A DNA stretch of 64,000 nucleotides from Xylanimonas ulmi (GTDB taxonomy: Bacteria; Actinomycetota; Actinomycetes; Actinomycetales; Cellulomonadaceae): assembly GCF_004216535.1 (NCBI RefSeq), contig NZ_SGWX01000001.1, forward strand, positions 1,798,001 to 1,862,000, given 5' to 3'. The translations under genes were made by a program, and so were the position numbers. This document shows positions 8,847 to 19,023 of the stretch, piece after piece; positions within the stretch are counted from its first letter, which is position 1; each line of letters begins with the position of its first letter. The notes below the pieces were generated by a model that worked only from the letters and a program-made list of their open reading frames with translations, had not been told where the DNA came from and did no database searches.

Positions 8847-9886
8847 GACGGGTCGCGGTCCCTCTGCGCCGCGGGAGCGCCCGGATCGGCCGCCTCGTCG
8901 GAGCGGATGTCGATCCGCCAGCCGGTGAGCTTCGCGGCCAGGCGCGCGTTCTGCCCCTCCTTGCCGATCGCGAGCGAGAGCTGGTAGTCGGGCACGACGG
9001 CGCGCGCCGCCCGGGCGTCCGCGTCCACGACGGTGACGGACGTCACGCGCGCCGGGGACAGCGCGTTGGCCACGAAGCGGGCCGGGTCGTCGGAGTGGTC
9101 GACGATGTCGATCTTCTCGCCGTGCAGTTCGGCCATGACCGCGCGCACACGCGCGCCCATCGGGCCGATGCAGGCGCCCTTGGCGTTGAGGCCCTGCACC
9201 TTGGAGCGCACGGCGACCTTCGAGCGGTGGCCGGCCTCGCGCGCGATCGCGGTGATCTCGACCGACCCGTCGGCGACCTCGGGCACCTCGAGCTCGAACA
9301 GCTTGCGCACCAGCGCGGGGTGCGTGCGGCTGAGCGTGACCTGGGCGCCCTTGGGGCCGCGGGCGACCTCGACGACGTAGGCGCGCAGCCGCTCGCCGTG
9401 CGTGTACTCCTCGGTGGGCACCTGCTCGTGCGGCGGCAGCACCGCCTCGGTGCCGCCGATGTCGACCAGGACGACACGCGGGTCGCGGCCCTGCTGGATG
9501 ACGCCCGCGATCACCTCGCCCTCCTTGCCGCGGAACATGCCCAGCACCTGGTCGTCCTCGGCGTCACGCAGACGCTGGACGATGACCTGGCGCGCGGTGG
9601 CGGTCGCGATGCGGCCGAAGTCGTGCGGCGTGTGGTCGAACTCGGGGCCGAGGTCGACCACCGGCCGACCCTCGGGGTCCTCGTCGTCCGGAGTGCGGAT
9701 CTCCTCGCGGGCCCACACCGTGACGTGGCCCGAGCGACGGTCCACCTCGACGCGGGCGCGGTGGTAGGCGTCCGGGGTCCGGTGATAGGCAGACAGCAGG
9801 GCCTGCTCGATCGCCTCGACGAGCACGTCCAGGCTGATGTCCCGCTCGCGCTCGAGCAGTCGCAGCGTGGTCATGTCGATGTCCAT
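8843..9886 (-). CDS. nusA: Transcription termination/antitermination factor NusA
   Basis: NusA binds RNA polymerase and nascent RNA. The 347-residue protein has the N-terminal polymerase-binding domain, an S1 domain around residues 130-200 ([29 protein letters not shown]), and two KH domains ([45 protein letters not shown]). The ATG at 9886 follows a GGAGGG site five bases upstream and starts 1 nt beyond the rimP stop. The long in-frame upstream extension falls inside rimP and is not real. Confidence 0.97.
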   Translation of the reverse strand: MDIDMTTLRLLERERDISLDVLVEAIEQALLSAYHRTPDAYHRARVEVDRRSGHVTVWAREEIRTPDDEDPEGRPVVDLGPEFDHTPHDFGRIATATARQVIVQRLRDAEDDQVLGMFRGKEGEVIAGVIQQGRDPRVVLVDIGGTEAVLPPHEQVPTEEYTHGERLRAYVVEVARGPKGAQVTLSRTHPALVRKLFELEVPEVADGSVEITAIAREAGHRSKVAVRSKVQGLNAKGACIGPMGARVRAVMAELHGEKIDIVDHSDDPARFVANALSPARVTSVTVVDADARAARAVVPDYQLSLAIGKEGQNARLAAKLTGWRIDIRSDEAADPGAPAAQRDRDPS

Positions 9887-9887
9887 C

Positions 9888-10502
9888 TCAGCCCTCCACG
9901 GCGCCGCTGGCGCCCAGGTTCTCGGTGCGGTTCGTGCCCGCGTCGTCAGCGTGGTCGTCAGGGTCGTCGGTGTCGTCCGCGAGGTCCGCGTCCGCCTCGT
10001 CGTCGAGCCGCTTGAGCTCGACCTCCACGCGGCCGCGGCGGACCGCCTCGAGGGGCACGCGCGCGCCGTCGTCGAGCACCAGGACCGGGCCGCCGTCCGC
10101 CTCGACGACGTCCTCGAGCCGCCCGACAACCTCACCGCCGTCGGTCAGCGTGAGCGTGACCAGCCGGGTCCGCGCGCGGCGGAAGTGGCGCAGCTCGGTC
10201 AGCGGACGCGAGGTTCCCGGCGTCGAGACCTCCAGCACGTACACGCCGGGCACGACGTCGTCGGCGTCGAGCGCCGCCGAGATCGCGCGAGAGACGTCAC
10301 CCAGCGCGTCGGAGCCGAGGCTGCCGATCTCGTCCTGCGGCAGGTCGACGGTCACTCGCACGACCGAGCGCGACCCGGCCCGCGTCGTCGTGACAGCCTC
10401 GAGCCACAGTCCTTGCGCGTCGACCGCGGGGGCCACGACGCGCCGCACCGCGTCCGCGGTCGCCGACCCGCCGGACGTGCGCTCATTCCTCGGCCCTGCC
10501 AT
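9888..10502 (-). CDS. rimP: Ribosome maturation factor RimP
   Basis: RimP acts in 30S maturation. The 204-residue protein contains [46 protein letters not shown], and [28 protein letters not shown], all typical of the family. An acidic tail of Asp/Glu follows the C-terminal domain. The ATG at 10502 is preceded by GGGAGG; another Met six codons upstream is less well placed. It heads the nusA-infB operon and is divergent from the lipoprotein gene. Confidence 0.95.
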   Translation of the reverse strand: MAGPRNERTSGGSATADAVRRVVAPAVDAQGLWLEAVTTTRAGSRSVVRVTVDLPQDEIGSLGSDALGDVSRAISAALDADDVVPGVYVLEVSTPGTSRPLTELRHFRRARTRLVTLTLTDGGEVVGRLEDVVEADGGPVLVLDDGARVPLEAVRRGRVEVELKRLDDEADADLADDTDDPDDHADDAGTNRTENLGASGAVEG

Positions 10503-10687
10503 CGCCTGCCTCCCGTCGGCCATCCGGTGGTCCACTCCAGGTCGGGCACGACCGGTGTGTTGTTGTGCGTCGTCAAGCGTAACGGCCCCGCCGCCCGCCA
10601 CGACCCGAAACCGCACGTCGCGGGGCGCGCCAGGGCGCGACGTCGCACACACTCGTCCCGGCCCGTCGAGTGGCAGGATCGGAGTCG

Positions 10688-11782
10688 ATGAGACCCTCTA
10701 CGGCCACCGCGCCCCACCCGGACCGCCGCGTCGCCCGTCGCGCCGCCCGCCTCGTCGGCGTTCTGACGGCCCTCGCGCTCGTCGTCGTGCTGCCGGCCTG
10801 CGGTGTGCGCTTGGAGACCGCTCCGCCCGCCGAGCCGGTGCCCGACGCCGCCGAACTGGTGCGCCGCACCGCCGCGAACGACGCCCTCGGCGTCGCCGAG
10901 CTCGCCCAGTCGGCGCAATCGGCGCAGGGGTTGCCCGCGGACGTGGACGCCGAGCTCGCCCAGGTCGCCGCGGCGGCCCATGCGCACGCGGACGCGCTCG
11001 GCGGCCCCTACGACTCGGGGCTCGACACCGACGAGCCCAGCCTCGCCCCCGAGGGCGGGGCCCAGGAGAGCGCCGAGCCCGCCACACCGGCCGAGGTCGT
11101 CGGCGCGCTCGTCGACGCCGCGGGCCGCAACCGCACCGCGGCGACCACCGCCGCGGACGGCCCGATCGCTCGGCTGCTCGGGTCGATCGGCGCCTCGCAG
11201 TCCGTCGGGGCGACCCGGCTGGCGGCGCTGGTCGGCGTGCCTGGGCCCGAGCACACGACGCCGGTGGTCCCCGAGCCCGCCTCCGCCGACGAGTCCCCGT
11301 CGCCGAGCCCGTCGCCGAGCGAGCCGGGCGACGTCGCGACGACGGCGCCGGGCGCCGAGGACACCGTGCCCCCCGAGGGCCTGACCGCGGCCGACTACCG
11401 CGGCCTCATCCTCGCCGAGGACGGCGCGCGCTACGCGCTGGAGGTGCGCGCGGCCCTCGCCTCCGACGAGGCGCGCGAACGCCTGCTCGCGCGCTCGCGA
11501 GCGCACGGTGAGCGCGCGCAGGCATGGGCGGTGCTCGCGTCCGTCTCCGGCACCGACCAGGACCCGCGCCGGGTCGCGTACTCGATCCCGCGCGCCGACG
11601 ACGACGCCACCCTGGTGCGCACGATCGAGCAGGGCCTGGCGACGAACTACGCGAGCGTCATCGGGACGACGGCCCCGAGCACGCGCGGCGTGCTCGTGGA
11701 CCTGCTGGTCGAGTCGGCGCTCACGCTCGACGCGTGGGGCGCGGCCCCCGTCCCCTTCCCCGGCATGCCCGAACTCGCGTAA
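10688..11782 (+). CDS. Lipoprotein with DUF4439-like domain
   Basis: The 364-residue protein has a basic N terminus, a hydrophobic segment and a lipobox LPAC near residue 37, so it should be a membrane-anchored lipoprotein. A Ser/Pro/Glu-rich linker (SPSPSPS) separates two helical halves. The C-terminal part (LTAADYRGLILAEDGARYALEV, then RAQAWAVLASV) resembles the ferritin-like DUF4439 domain often encoded beside rimP in actinobacteria; that match is from memory. The ATG at 10688 has GGAG upstream; a GTG at 10670 is also in frame. Function unknown. Confidence 0.8.
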   Translation: MRPSTATAPHPDRRVARRAARLVGVLTALALVVVLPACGVRLETAPPAEPVPDAAELVRRTAANDALGVAELAQSAQSAQGLPADVDAELAQVAAAAHAHADALGGPYDSGLDTDEPSLAPEGGAQESAEPATPAEVVGALVDAAGRNRTAATTAADGPIARLLGSIGASQSVGATRLAALVGVPGPEHTTPVVPEPASADESPSPSPSPSEPGDVATTAPGAEDTVPPEGLTAADYRGLILAEDGARYALEVRAALASDEARERLLARSRAHGERAQAWAVLASVSGTDQDPRRVAYSIPRADDDATLVRTIEQGLATNYASVIGTTAPSTRGVLVDLLVESALTLDAWGAAPVPFPGMPELA

Positions 11783-11845
11783 CGCCAGCTCGCGCACCAC
11801 CAGCTCGCGCACCACCAGCTCGCGCACCACCGACTCGCGTCACCC
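11771..11845. repeat. 15-bp minisatellite at the end of the lipoprotein gene
   Basis: Three identical units CAGCTCGCGCACCAC (11786-11830) are flanked by a degenerate unit on each side (11771-11785 and 11831-11845). The first degenerate unit contains the stop codon of the lipoprotein gene. Confidence 0.9.
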
Positions 11846-11874
11846 CGTCGGCCTTCGGGCGCCGCCACGCTCCC

Positions 11875-11901
11875 GGGCCGGCCGGGTCCCCCGGCCGGCC
11901 C
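11875..11901. terminator. Bidirectional hairpin between the lipoprotein gene and proS
   Basis: GGGCCGGCCGGG and CCCGGCCGGCCC form a perfect 12-bp stem with a 3-nt loop, between the convergent lipoprotein and proS genes and 7 bp after the proS stop. It fits a shared transcription end, although there is no T tract. Confidence 0.65.
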
Positions 11902-11908
11902 CACGTCG

Positions 11909-13729
11909 TCAGGCGAGCAGCGCCTCGACCTGCTCGGTCACGGCGGCGACGGCGTCGGCGACCGGCACCTGTCGCGCCTGGCCGGCGCGCGGGCGCACCT
12001 CGACCACGCCGTCGGCCAGACCGCGCCCGACCACGACGAGCAGCGGCACGCCGAGCAGCTCGGCGTCGGCGAACTTGACGCCCGGGGAGACCTTGGGCCG
12101 GTCGTCGTAGACGACCTCGACGCCGCGCGCCGCCAGTGCCTGCGCGAGCGCGTCGGCGGCCTCGAACACCTCGGCGCCCTTGCCCGTGGCCACGACGTGC
12201 ACGTGCGCGGGGGCGACGTGCGCGGGCCAGGCCAGGCCGCGCTCGTCGTGGTGCGCCTCGGCGAGCGCCGCGAGCGCGCGCGTGACGCCGACGCCGTAGG
12301 AGCCCATGGTCACCACGACCTGCTTGCCGTTCTCGTCGAGCACCGTCAGGCCCAGCGCCTGGGCGTACTTGCGCCCGAGCTGGAAGATGTGCCCCATCTC
12401 GATGCCGCGCGCGAGCTCCAGCGGGCCGCTGCCGTCGGGCGCGGGGTCACCCGCGCGCACCTCGGCCGCCTCGATCGTGCCGTCGGCGGTGAAGTCACGG
12501 CCCGCGACCAGGTCGAAGACGTGGCGTCCGGACGCGTTGGCGCCGGTGATCCAGCGGGTGCCGGGCACGATGCGCGGGTCGAGCAGGTAGGTGATCGCGC
12601 TCGACGTCGTCCCGTCCGCCGCGGTCACCTGGGCGCCCTGCGGTCCCAGCACGGCCGGGCCGATGTAGCCCTTGACGAGCTCAGGATGCCGGGCGAAGTC
12701 GGCGTCGCCGGCCGCCTCGGCCTCGGCGGGCGCAAGCGCGGCCTCGACGCGCTTCATGTCGACCTCACGGTCGCCCGGGACGCCGATGACCAGCAGCTCG
12801 CGCGTGCCGTCGGGCTGCGTGAGGGCGAGCACGACGTTCTTGAGCGTGTCGGCGGCGGTCCACTCGCGGTCGGGGCGCGGGTGCTTCGCGTTGGCCAGCG
12901 CCACGAGCGTGTCGATGGTCGGGGTGTCGGGCGTGTTCTCGACGTGCGCCGCGGGGGCGTCGTCGTACGCGATCGGCTCGGGGACCGGCGTGACGACCGC
13001 CTCGACGTTGGCCGCGTAGCCGCCCGCCGAGCGCACGAACGTGTCCTCGCCGATGGGCGACGGTGACAGGAACTCCTCGGAGCGCGAGCCGCCCATGGCG
13101 CCCGACATGGCCGAGACGATGACGTACTCCAGGCCCAGGCGCTGGAAGATCCGCTCGTAGGCGTCGCGGTGGCGCTGGTAGGCCGCGTCGAGCCCGGCGT
13201 CGGTGGTGTCGAACGAGTACGAGTCCTTCATGACGAACTCGCGGCCGCGGATCAGTCCGGCGCGGGGGCGGGCCTCATCGCGGTACTTGGTCTGGATCTG
13301 GTACAGCGTCAGCGGCAGGTCCTTGTACGAGGAGTACAGGTCCTTGACCAGGAGGGTGAACATCTCCTCGTGCGTGGGCGCGAGCAGGTAGTCGGCGCGC
13401 TTGCGGTCCTGGAGGCGGAACAGGTTGGGCCCGTACTCCGCCCAGCGGCCCGTGGCCTCGTACGGCTCGCGGGGCAGCAGCGCCGGGAAGTGCACCTCCT
13501 GGCCGCCGATGGCGTCCATCTCCTCGCGCACGATCGCCTCGACCTTGGCCAGCACGCGCAGGCCGAGCGGCAGCCAGGTGTAGATGCCGGGCGCGGCGCG
13601 GCGGATGTATCCGGCGCGCACGAGCAGCCTGTGGGAGTCGACCTCGGCGTCGGCGGGGTCCTCGCGCAGCGTGCGGACGAACAAGGTGGACAGGCGCAGC
13701 AGATCACCGCGACGGGCGAGAACAGACAT
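11909..13729 (-). CDS. proS: Prolyl-tRNA synthetase (bacterial, with editing domain)
   Basis: ProS charges tRNA-Pro. The 606-residue protein has the class II motifs: [57 protein letters not shown] large insertion (editing) domain lies around residues 230-400, and a C-terminal anticodon domain holds [17 protein letters not shown]. Its length is normal for the bacterial type. The ATG at 13729 lies 7 nt after a TAATCT -10 box, so the mRNA may be leaderless. The frame remains open upstream but without family sequence. Confidence 0.97.
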   Translation of the reverse strand: MSVLARRGDLLRLSTLFVRTLREDPADAEVDSHRLLVRAGYIRRAAPGIYTWLPLGLRVLAKVEAIVREEMDAIGGQEVHFPALLPREPYEATGRWAEYGPNLFRLQDRKRADYLLAPTHEEMFTLLVKDLYSSYKDLPLTLYQIQTKYRDEARPRAGLIRGREFVMKDSYSFDTTDAGLDAAYQRHRDAYERIFQRLGLEYVIVSAMSGAMGGSRSEEFLSPSPIGEDTFVRSAGGYAANVEAVVTPVPEPIAYDDAPAAHVENTPDTPTIDTLVALANAKHPRPDREWTAADTLKNVVLALTQPDGTRELLVIGVPGDREVDMKRVEAALAPAEAEAAGDADFARHPELVKGYIGPAVLGPQGAQVTAADGTTSSAITYLLDPRIVPGTRWITGANASGRHVFDLVAGRDFTADGTIEAAEVRAGDPAPDGSGPLELARGIEMGHIFQLGRKYAQALGLTVLDENGKQVVVTMGSYGVGVTRALAALAEAHHDERGLAWPAHVAPAHVHVVATGKGAEVFEAADALAQALAARGVEVVYDDRPKVSPGVKFADAELLGVPLLVVVGRGLADGVVEVRPRAGQARQVPVADAVAAVTEQVEALLA

Positions 13730-13736
13730 GGGCCAC

Positions 13737-13742
13737 AGATTA
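13737..13742 (-). promoter_or_regulatory. -10 box TAATCT, probable leaderless proS promoter
   Basis: TAATCT on the minus strand is separated by 7 nt from the proS ATG. That spacing puts the transcription start at or next to the A of the start codon, and no ribosome-binding site is visible. Confidence 0.6.
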
Positions 13743-13867
13743 CCGGCGCGGCGCCGGGGGAACCGACCTGATTCGGCCCGGTCGCCCGCGGCGCGCACGG
13801 GGCGCACGGGGCACACGGGGCGACGATCGTGATCGCGTCCGGCGCTCCGGCGCGCGAGACTGGCCCC

Positions 13868-14773
13868 GTGCCTGAGCTGCCTGAGGTCGAGGGGCTCGTG
13901 CGGTTCCTCAGCGAGCGGACGCGCGGGCGGAGCGTCGCGGCCGCCGACGTGGGGAGCGTCGCCGCGCTCAAGACGGTCGACCCGCCGCTGTCCGCCCTGG
14001 TGGGCACGACCGTGCGCGGGTGGTCGCGGCACGGCAAGTGGCTCGACCTGGCGACGTTCACCTTCGACGACGCGCAGGACGCGCAGGACCCGCACCTGCT
14101 GTTCCACCTCGCGCGCGGCGGCTGGCTGCGCTGGTACGACCAGGTCCCCACGACGACGGTGCGTCCGCGGCTGGGCGGCTCGGCGCGCGGGGCGGTCATC
14201 GCGTTGCGGGTGCGGTTCGACGACGGCTCGGGCTTCGACCTCACCGAGGCCGGCACGCGCAAGCGGCTCGCGATCCACGTGGTGCGCGAGCCCGACGACG
14301 TCGCGCAGGTCGCGAGCCTCGGGCCTGAGCCGCTCGACCCGGCGTTCACCGCGCAGACCCTCGCGGGCCTCTTGCCGGCCCGGAGCCAGCAGGTCAAGGG
14401 GCTGCTGCGCGACCAGTCGGCGATCGCCGGCATCGGCAACGCCTACTCCGACGAGATCCTGCACGTCGCGCGCATGTCGCCGTACCGGCTCACGCGGAGC
14501 CTGACGGACGACGACGTCGCCGCGCTGCACGCGGCGATCGTGGTCACGCTCACCAACGCTGTGGCGGCCGCGTCAGGCAAGCCCGCCAAGGAGCTCAAGG
14601 ACGCCAAGCGCGCGGGCATGCGCGTGCACGGGCGCACGGGCGAGCCGTGCCCGGTGTGCGGCGACACGGTCCGCGAGGTGTCGTTCGCGGACCGGTCGCT
14701 GCAGTACTGCGCGACGTGTCAGACAGACGGGAGGCCGCTGGCGGACCGGCGGCGCTCCCGTCTGCTGCGGTGA
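13868..14773 (+). CDS. Fpg/Nei-family DNA glycosylase
   Basis: The protein of 301 residues begins (M)PELPEVEGL, giving the catalytic Pro2 and Glu3 of the Fpg/Nei family after Met removal. The helix-two-turn-helix segment ([26 protein letters not shown]) and a C-terminal zinc finger with CPVCG and CATC follow. It should excise oxidised bases and nick abasic sites. The GTG at 13868 is required to keep Pro at position 2. A GAGACT hexamer lies 6 nt before it. Whether it is Fpg- or Nei-like in substrate choice cannot be decided here. It ends 3 nt from the convergent PEPCK-like gene. Confidence 0.92.
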   Translation: MPELPEVEGLVRFLSERTRGRSVAAADVGSVAALKTVDPPLSALVGTTVRGWSRHGKWLDLATFTFDDAQDAQDPHLLFHLARGGWLRWYDQVPTTTVRPRLGGSARGAVIALRVRFDDGSGFDLTEAGTRKRLAIHVVREPDDVAQVASLGPEPLDPAFTAQTLAGLLPARSQQVKGLLRDQSAIAGIGNAYSDEILHVARMSPYRLTRSLTDDDVAALHAAIVVTLTNAVAAASGKPAKELKDAKRAGMRVHGRTGEPCPVCGDTVREVSFADRSLQYCATCQTDGRPLADRRRSRLLR

Positions 14774-14776
14774 GCC

Positions 14777-16681
14777 TCAGCCCAGGTCGAGCGGGGTGAG
14801 GGTGAGGTAGTCGTCGAGCGTGCCGTCGTTCAGGCAGGTCTCGATGATGCGCCGGCCGAGCGGGTGCAGCTCGGGAGACAGGAACTGGCGCAGCTCGTCC
14901 TTGAAGAACTCGGTGATGATCGCGGCGCCGATGTCGTAGGCCTCGACCCCCACCTTGGACTGCAGTTCGGGGCGCAGCAGCGACGGACGCACCTGCTGGC
15001 CGTCGATCTTCATCTCCCACATCGCGTAGCCGAACAGCGGGCAGCGCGCCGGGACGAGCGAGTCACGCCGGATGTGGCCCTGACCGCGGCGGGCCAGGTA
15101 CTCACGCGTGAGCCATTCGGCGGCGAAGTCGACCCGGTAGGCGCCGATGTGCTGGTTGGGCGTGAGCACCAGACGCGTCTTGGGCGCTGCGAGGATCTGC
15201 TCGAGCAGCAGGTTGGCCGCGCCGACCTTGGTGTTGGTCGAGAACGGCCAGAACGAGCCGACGCCCTCGGCGACCATGCCGCCGTGCGCGATGACCGCAG
15301 CCTCGGCCGCGGTCGCCCCGATCGACGGGTTCTTGTCGCCGCGCGGTGTGACCAGGCGCCACAGCCACGCGAGCGACGGCGGGATGACGTGCATGAGGCC
15401 CATGACCCCGTAGGTCGGCTGATCCGCGGTGCACGCCGGCATGCGCACGCCGAACGTGCGCACGTCGACCTGCTGCGGCTCGTCGACGATGCCCTTGATC
15501 TGGCGGCGCGGGATGACCACACGCGGGTTCGAGCAGGGCTTGCCGCTCGCGTCGCGCACGTGCTCCCACGGCAGGCAGGTCGCGCCGGGCGTGCCCTCGA
15601 TGTTGAGGAAGATGAGCGGCTCGGCCGGGTGGATGATGGCGCGCTCGAGCTGCGGGTCCTCGCCGTAGCAGGTGAGGTTGTCGACGCGCACGAACCAGCC
15701 GTCCTCGGCGTCGGCGACCGTCATCTTGCCGCTCGCCGGCCGCTGCAGGGCCGGGTGGCACAGCGTCATGTCGTCAGTGACGGGCTCGAGGCGCGAGGTC
15801 TCCGAGAGCGTGATCGCGTACGGCTCGTCGGTCACCACGTTGGTGCCGAGCAGCACGCGTCCGTCCTCCTCACGCCGCAGCTCCTGGCACATCTCGGACT
15901 TGCCGCCACCCGAGGCGCCCTCGTGCATGATGACGGTCTCGTTCTCGTACGGCGTCGTCACGCGCACCGAGGAGGCGTGGGCGGTCAGCCAGCCCTCGTA
16001 GGCGCCGACGTCGAGCAGCGCGGAGAACACGCCCTTCTTGGCGCTCGGGCCGGGGTAGAGGTTGTAGGCGAAGATCTCGTGCAGCGTCTGCGTGCGGTCG
16101 TGAACCACGACCTGCTTGCCCGCGAAGTGGGTGTGCCGGAACGGCGGGGCCAGGTAGAGGATCGAGCGGGGCGCGAAGGGGCCGAGCTCGTCGAAGGTGC
16201 AAAAGCCCTGCAGGTCCACCAGCGCGCAGGCGAAGAACGCGGTGCTCTTCGGCACGACGGCCAGCGACGGGCTGCCCAGGTGCGGTCCACCGGCCTTGAA
16301 GGGCACGACGATGAGGTCCTGGCCAGCCAGCCAGTCGAGCGTCTCCTGCTTCACGGGCGCGAAGGGGCCGTAGTCGTCGGCGAACCGCGGCTTGTCGGAG
16401 GGCAGGTCGTCGCCGATGCGCATGCAGTCGGGGTCGCGCCGGCGGATGTAGTCCTCGGGGTAGTTGACGGCGATGCCGTTGCGGCACCGCACCACGTCGG
16501 CCTCCTTGACCGAGCCGTCGCCGGGGACGTCGAAGACGACGTCGAACGTGTCGGCCCCGTCAGGGCCGAGGGAGAGCTCAAAGAGCTCTGAGCGGCTGGT
16601 CGGGATCGTGATGCTGCGCGCAGCCTCAAGACACTCGGCCAGGTATGGGGGAAGCGTGAGCTTCCGGAGCACGTCGTCCAT
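14777..16681 (-). CDS. PEPCK-like kinase of unknown function (DUF4914-like)
   Basis: The 634-residue protein has a P-loop GASGGGKSE (Lys261, Ser262) after VIMHEGA. Its general order resembles PEP carboxykinase-type kinases: CPWEHVR-like loops, FLNIEGTPGATCLPWEHV, SIGATAAEAAV. It lacks the ACGKTN loop and other hallmarks of true GTP-PEPCK, so I do not call it pckG. I believe it belongs to the DUF4914 family, whose substrate is not known. A free Cys-rich stretch (MPACTADQPTYGV) is conserved-looking. The ATG at 16681 starts the first family-like segment (MDDVLRKLTLPPYLAECLEA); an upstream extension to 16831 is low-complexity. A GntR-like palindrome lies about 140 bp upstream. Confidence 0.75.
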   Translation of the reverse strand: MDDVLRKLTLPPYLAECLEAARSITIPTSRSELFELSLGPDGADTFDVVFDVPGDGSVKEADVVRCRNGIAVNYPEDYIRRRDPDCMRIGDDLPSDKPRFADDYGPFAPVKQETLDWLAGQDLIVVPFKAGGPHLGSPSLAVVPKSTAFFACALVDLQGFCTFDELGPFAPRSILYLAPPFRHTHFAGKQVVVHDRTQTLHEIFAYNLYPGPSAKKGVFSALLDVGAYEGWLTAHASSVRVTTPYENETVIMHEGASGGGKSEMCQELRREEDGRVLLGTNVVTDEPYAITLSETSRLEPVTDDMTLCHPALQRPASGKMTVADAEDGWFVRVDNLTCYGEDPQLERAIIHPAEPLIFLNIEGTPGATCLPWEHVRDASGKPCSNPRVVIPRRQIKGIVDEPQQVDVRTFGVRMPACTADQPTYGVMGLMHVIPPSLAWLWRLVTPRGDKNPSIGATAAEAAVIAHGGMVAEGVGSFWPFSTNTKVGAANLLLEQILAAPKTRLVLTPNQHIGAYRVDFAAEWLTREYLARRGQGHIRRDSLVPARCPLFGYAMWEMKIDGQQVRPSLLRPELQSKVGVEAYDIGAAIITEFFKDELRQFLSPELHPLGRRIIETCLNDGTLDDYLTLTPLDLG

Positions 16682-16822
16682 CCCCCCATCGCACCCCTGC
16701 TGTCGGCTCAGGTGCGGTGAGTTGTCGCGTTCCGATCGGTCGGAGGCCCGACTGACGCGGTCCGCGCACGACGCCGACGGTGCGCTGGACGCCGTCGAGG
16801 CGGCGTCCGCGAAACCCAGATC

Positions 16823-16837
16823 TGAGGTCATACCTCA
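16823..16837. promoter_or_regulatory. FadR/GntR-like palindrome upstream of the PEPCK-like gene
   Basis: TGAGGTCATACCTCA is a perfect 6-bp inverted repeat around CAT. Its centre GGT-N3-ACC matches the FadR-type GntR operator pattern. It sits between the end of the GNAT gene and the PEPCK-like gene. Confidence 0.45.
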
Positions 16838-16853
16838 CGACATCACGGTTGCC

Positions 16854-17771
16854 TCAGAAAAGCACAGTGGCGAAGGTCCCGACTTGCTCGAAGCCCACCC
16901 GGCGGTAGGCCCGCAGCGCCCGCTGGTTGTAGCCGTTGACGTAGAGCGAGACGACGGGCGCCACACGCCGACGGGCGTCGACGACGACGGCGGCCATGCC
17001 CTGCTCGGACAGCCCCCGGCCGCGCACGGCCGGATGCACCCACACGCCCTGGACCTGCGCGACACCTTGCGCGACCGCGCCCAACTCGGCCTTGAACTCG
17101 ACGCGCGCCACGTCCTCGGGCGCCTCGGGCGCATCCGGCGCCGCGAGCCGCACATACGACCGACCCGCCGAGATGAGCGAGCGCACCCGCTCGCGGTAGG
17201 CCGCCGCCCCGCCCGCGACAGGCGAGTAGCCCACCTCCTCGGTGAACATCGCCACACACGCGGGCAACAGCACGTCGAGCTCGTCGCCGCGCGTCAGCCG
17301 CACGCGCGGGTCGGGCTCGACGTCGGGGTCGCGCGCGATCGCGAGCGACGGCTGGTGCGCGCGCACCTCGCGCGCGGCGGGCCACACCTCCTCCAGGCGC
17401 GCCCACAGGGCCAGGGCGGCGCCGGACTCCCCCACGATCGACGACGAGCGCCGGCCGTAGAAGCGCGCTGTGCGCGCGAACGCCGCGACGGCCGCGACGG
17501 TGTCGGCCCCGACGCCGGGCGGGACGACCGGCACGAGGTTGGCCCCTGCCCAGCAGATCGCCCGCAGCGCGCCGCGTGTCGGCCACCCCCACACCTGGCC
17601 GCCCGCGGCAGCCAGGCCCCCACGCGCGGCGATCTCCAGCCGCGAGGACGCCAGCACGGCCGCGACGGGGTCGCGGGCGCAGACGGCGAGCGCCTCGGGC
17701 ACGTCCGCGGGGCCGAGGACCCGCGCCGCGTCGCGCCCCAGCCCTGCGGCGACCTGCCCCCGAACGCCCAC
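16854..17771 (-). CDS. GNAT acetyltransferase with DUF4081-like N-terminal domain
   Basis: The 305-residue protein has an N-terminal domain of DUF4081 type (residues about 15-150) and a C-terminal GNAT domain with VQGVWVHPAVRGRGLSEQGMAAVV as the acetyl-CoA loop and SLYVNGYNQRALRAYRRVGF as motif B. This two-domain protein is commonly the neighbour of ispG in actinobacteria. The acceptor substrate is unknown. It starts at a GTG at 17771, 14 bp after the ispG stop, so it is probably co-transcribed with ispG. Confidence 0.88.
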   Translation of the reverse strand: MGVRGQVAAGLGRDAARVLGPADVPEALAVCARDPVAAVLASSRLEIAARGGLAAAGGQVWGWPTRGALRAICWAGANLVPVVPPGVGADTVAAVAAFARTARFYGRRSSSIVGESGAALALWARLEEVWPAAREVRAHQPSLAIARDPDVEPDPRVRLTRGDELDVLLPACVAMFTEEVGYSPVAGGAAAYRERVRSLISAGRSYVRLAAPDAPEAPEDVARVEFKAELGAVAQGVAQVQGVWVHPAVRGRGLSEQGMAAVVVDARRRVAPVVSLYVNGYNQRALRAYRRVGFEQVGTFATVLF

Positions 17772-17785
17772 GGCCGCGCCGAGTC

Positions 17786-18961
17786 TCAGCCGACCGTCAC
17801 GACCGGACCGGACCCCGCGTCCGCCGTGTCGTCCTGGGACATCGACTCGGCGATGCGCAACGCCTCCTCGATGAGCGTCTCGACGATCTCGGACTCCGGC
17901 ACGGTCTTGATGACCTCGCCCTTGACGAAGATCTGGCCCTTGCCGTTGCCCGACGCGACGCCGAGGTCCGCCTCGCGCGCCTCGCCCGGGCCGTTGACGA
18001 CACAGCCCATGACCGCGACGCGCAGCGGCACCTCAAGGCCCTCCAGGCCCGCGGTGACCCGGTCGGCGAGCGAGTAGACGTCGACCTGCGCGCGCCCGCA
18101 CGAGGGGCACGAGACGATCTCCAGCTTGCGCTCCTTGAGGTTGAGCGCCTGGAGGATCTGGATGCCGACCTTGACCTCCTCGACGGGAGGCGCCGACAAC
18201 GACACCCGGATGGTGTCGCCGATGCCCTTGCTCAGCAGCGCGCCGAACGCGGTGGCGGACTTGATGGTGCCCTGGAACGCGGGCCCCGCCTCGGTGACGC
18301 CGAGGTGCAGCGGCCAGTCGCCGCGCTCCGAGAGCAACTCGTAAGCGCGCACCATGACCACGGGGTCGTTGTGCTTGACGGAGATCGCGAAGTCGTGGAA
18401 GTCGTGCTCCTCGAAGAGCGACGCCTCCCAGACGGCCGACTCGACCATGGCCTCCGGGGTGGCCTTGCCGTACTTGGCCAGCAGCCGCGGGTCGAGCGAT
18501 CCGGCGTTGACCCCGATGCGCAGCGCCGTGCCGTGGTCCTTGGCGGCCTGGGCGATGTCCCTGATCTGGTCGTCGAACTTGCGGATGTTGCCCGGGTTGA
18601 CGCGCACCGCGGCGCACCCGGCCTCGATCGCGGCGAAGACGTAGCGGGGCTGGAAGTGGATGTCGGCGACGACCGGGATCTGCGACTTCTTGGCGATCGC
18701 CGGCAGCGCGGCGGCGTCGTCGGCGCTCGGGACCGCGACGCGCACGATGTCGCAGCCGGCGGCCGTCAGCTCGGCGATCTGCTGCAGCGTGGCGTTGATG
18801 TCGGTCGTCGGCGTTGTGGTCATGGACTGGACGCTGATCGGAGCGCCACCGCCCACCTCGACCTTGCCGACCTTGATCTTGCGGGTCGGGCGACGGGGCG
18901 CCAGCACGGGGACAGCCCCCGGGATCGCGGCGCTGGGGGTTCCGAGATTGACGATGCTCAC
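17786..18961 (-). CDS. ispG: 4-hydroxy-3-methylbut-2-enyl diphosphate synthase
   Basis: IspG (GcpE) is the [4Fe-4S] enzyme of the penultimate step of the non-mevalonate isoprenoid pathway. The 391-residue protein contains [49 protein letters not shown], and the cluster ligands in SCPSCGR and [12 protein letters not shown]. The GTG at 18961 shares the string TGGGCCGGTGAGCATCGT with the rseP start. The long upstream in-frame extension is non-coding. Confidence 0.96.
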   Translation of the reverse strand: MSIVNLGTPSAAIPGAVPVLAPRRPTRKIKVGKVEVGGGAPISVQSMTTTPTTDINATLQQIAELTAAGCDIVRVAVPSADDAAALPAIAKKSQIPVVADIHFQPRYVFAAIEAGCAAVRVNPGNIRKFDDQIRDIAQAAKDHGTALRIGVNAGSLDPRLLAKYGKATPEAMVESAVWEASLFEEHDFHDFAISVKHNDPVVMVRAYELLSERGDWPLHLGVTEAGPAFQGTIKSATAFGALLSKGIGDTIRVSLSAPPVEEVKVGIQILQALNLKERKLEIVSCPSCGRAQVDVYSLADRVTAGLEGLEVPLRVAVMGCVVNGPGEAREADLGVASGNGKGQIFVKGEVIKTVPESEIVETLIEEALRIAESMSQDDTADAGSGPVVTVG

Positions 18962-19023
18962 CGGCCCAGTATCCCCCGGTTCTCGGCCCGCGCCTGCGTC
19001 CTCGCGGACCACGCACGCACCCG

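Noticed and set aside
14777-16681. Calling this gene GTP-dependent PEP carboxykinase (pckG)
   Set aside because: The P-loop is GASGGGKSE, not the ACGKTN type, and other PEPCK substrate motifs are not visible.
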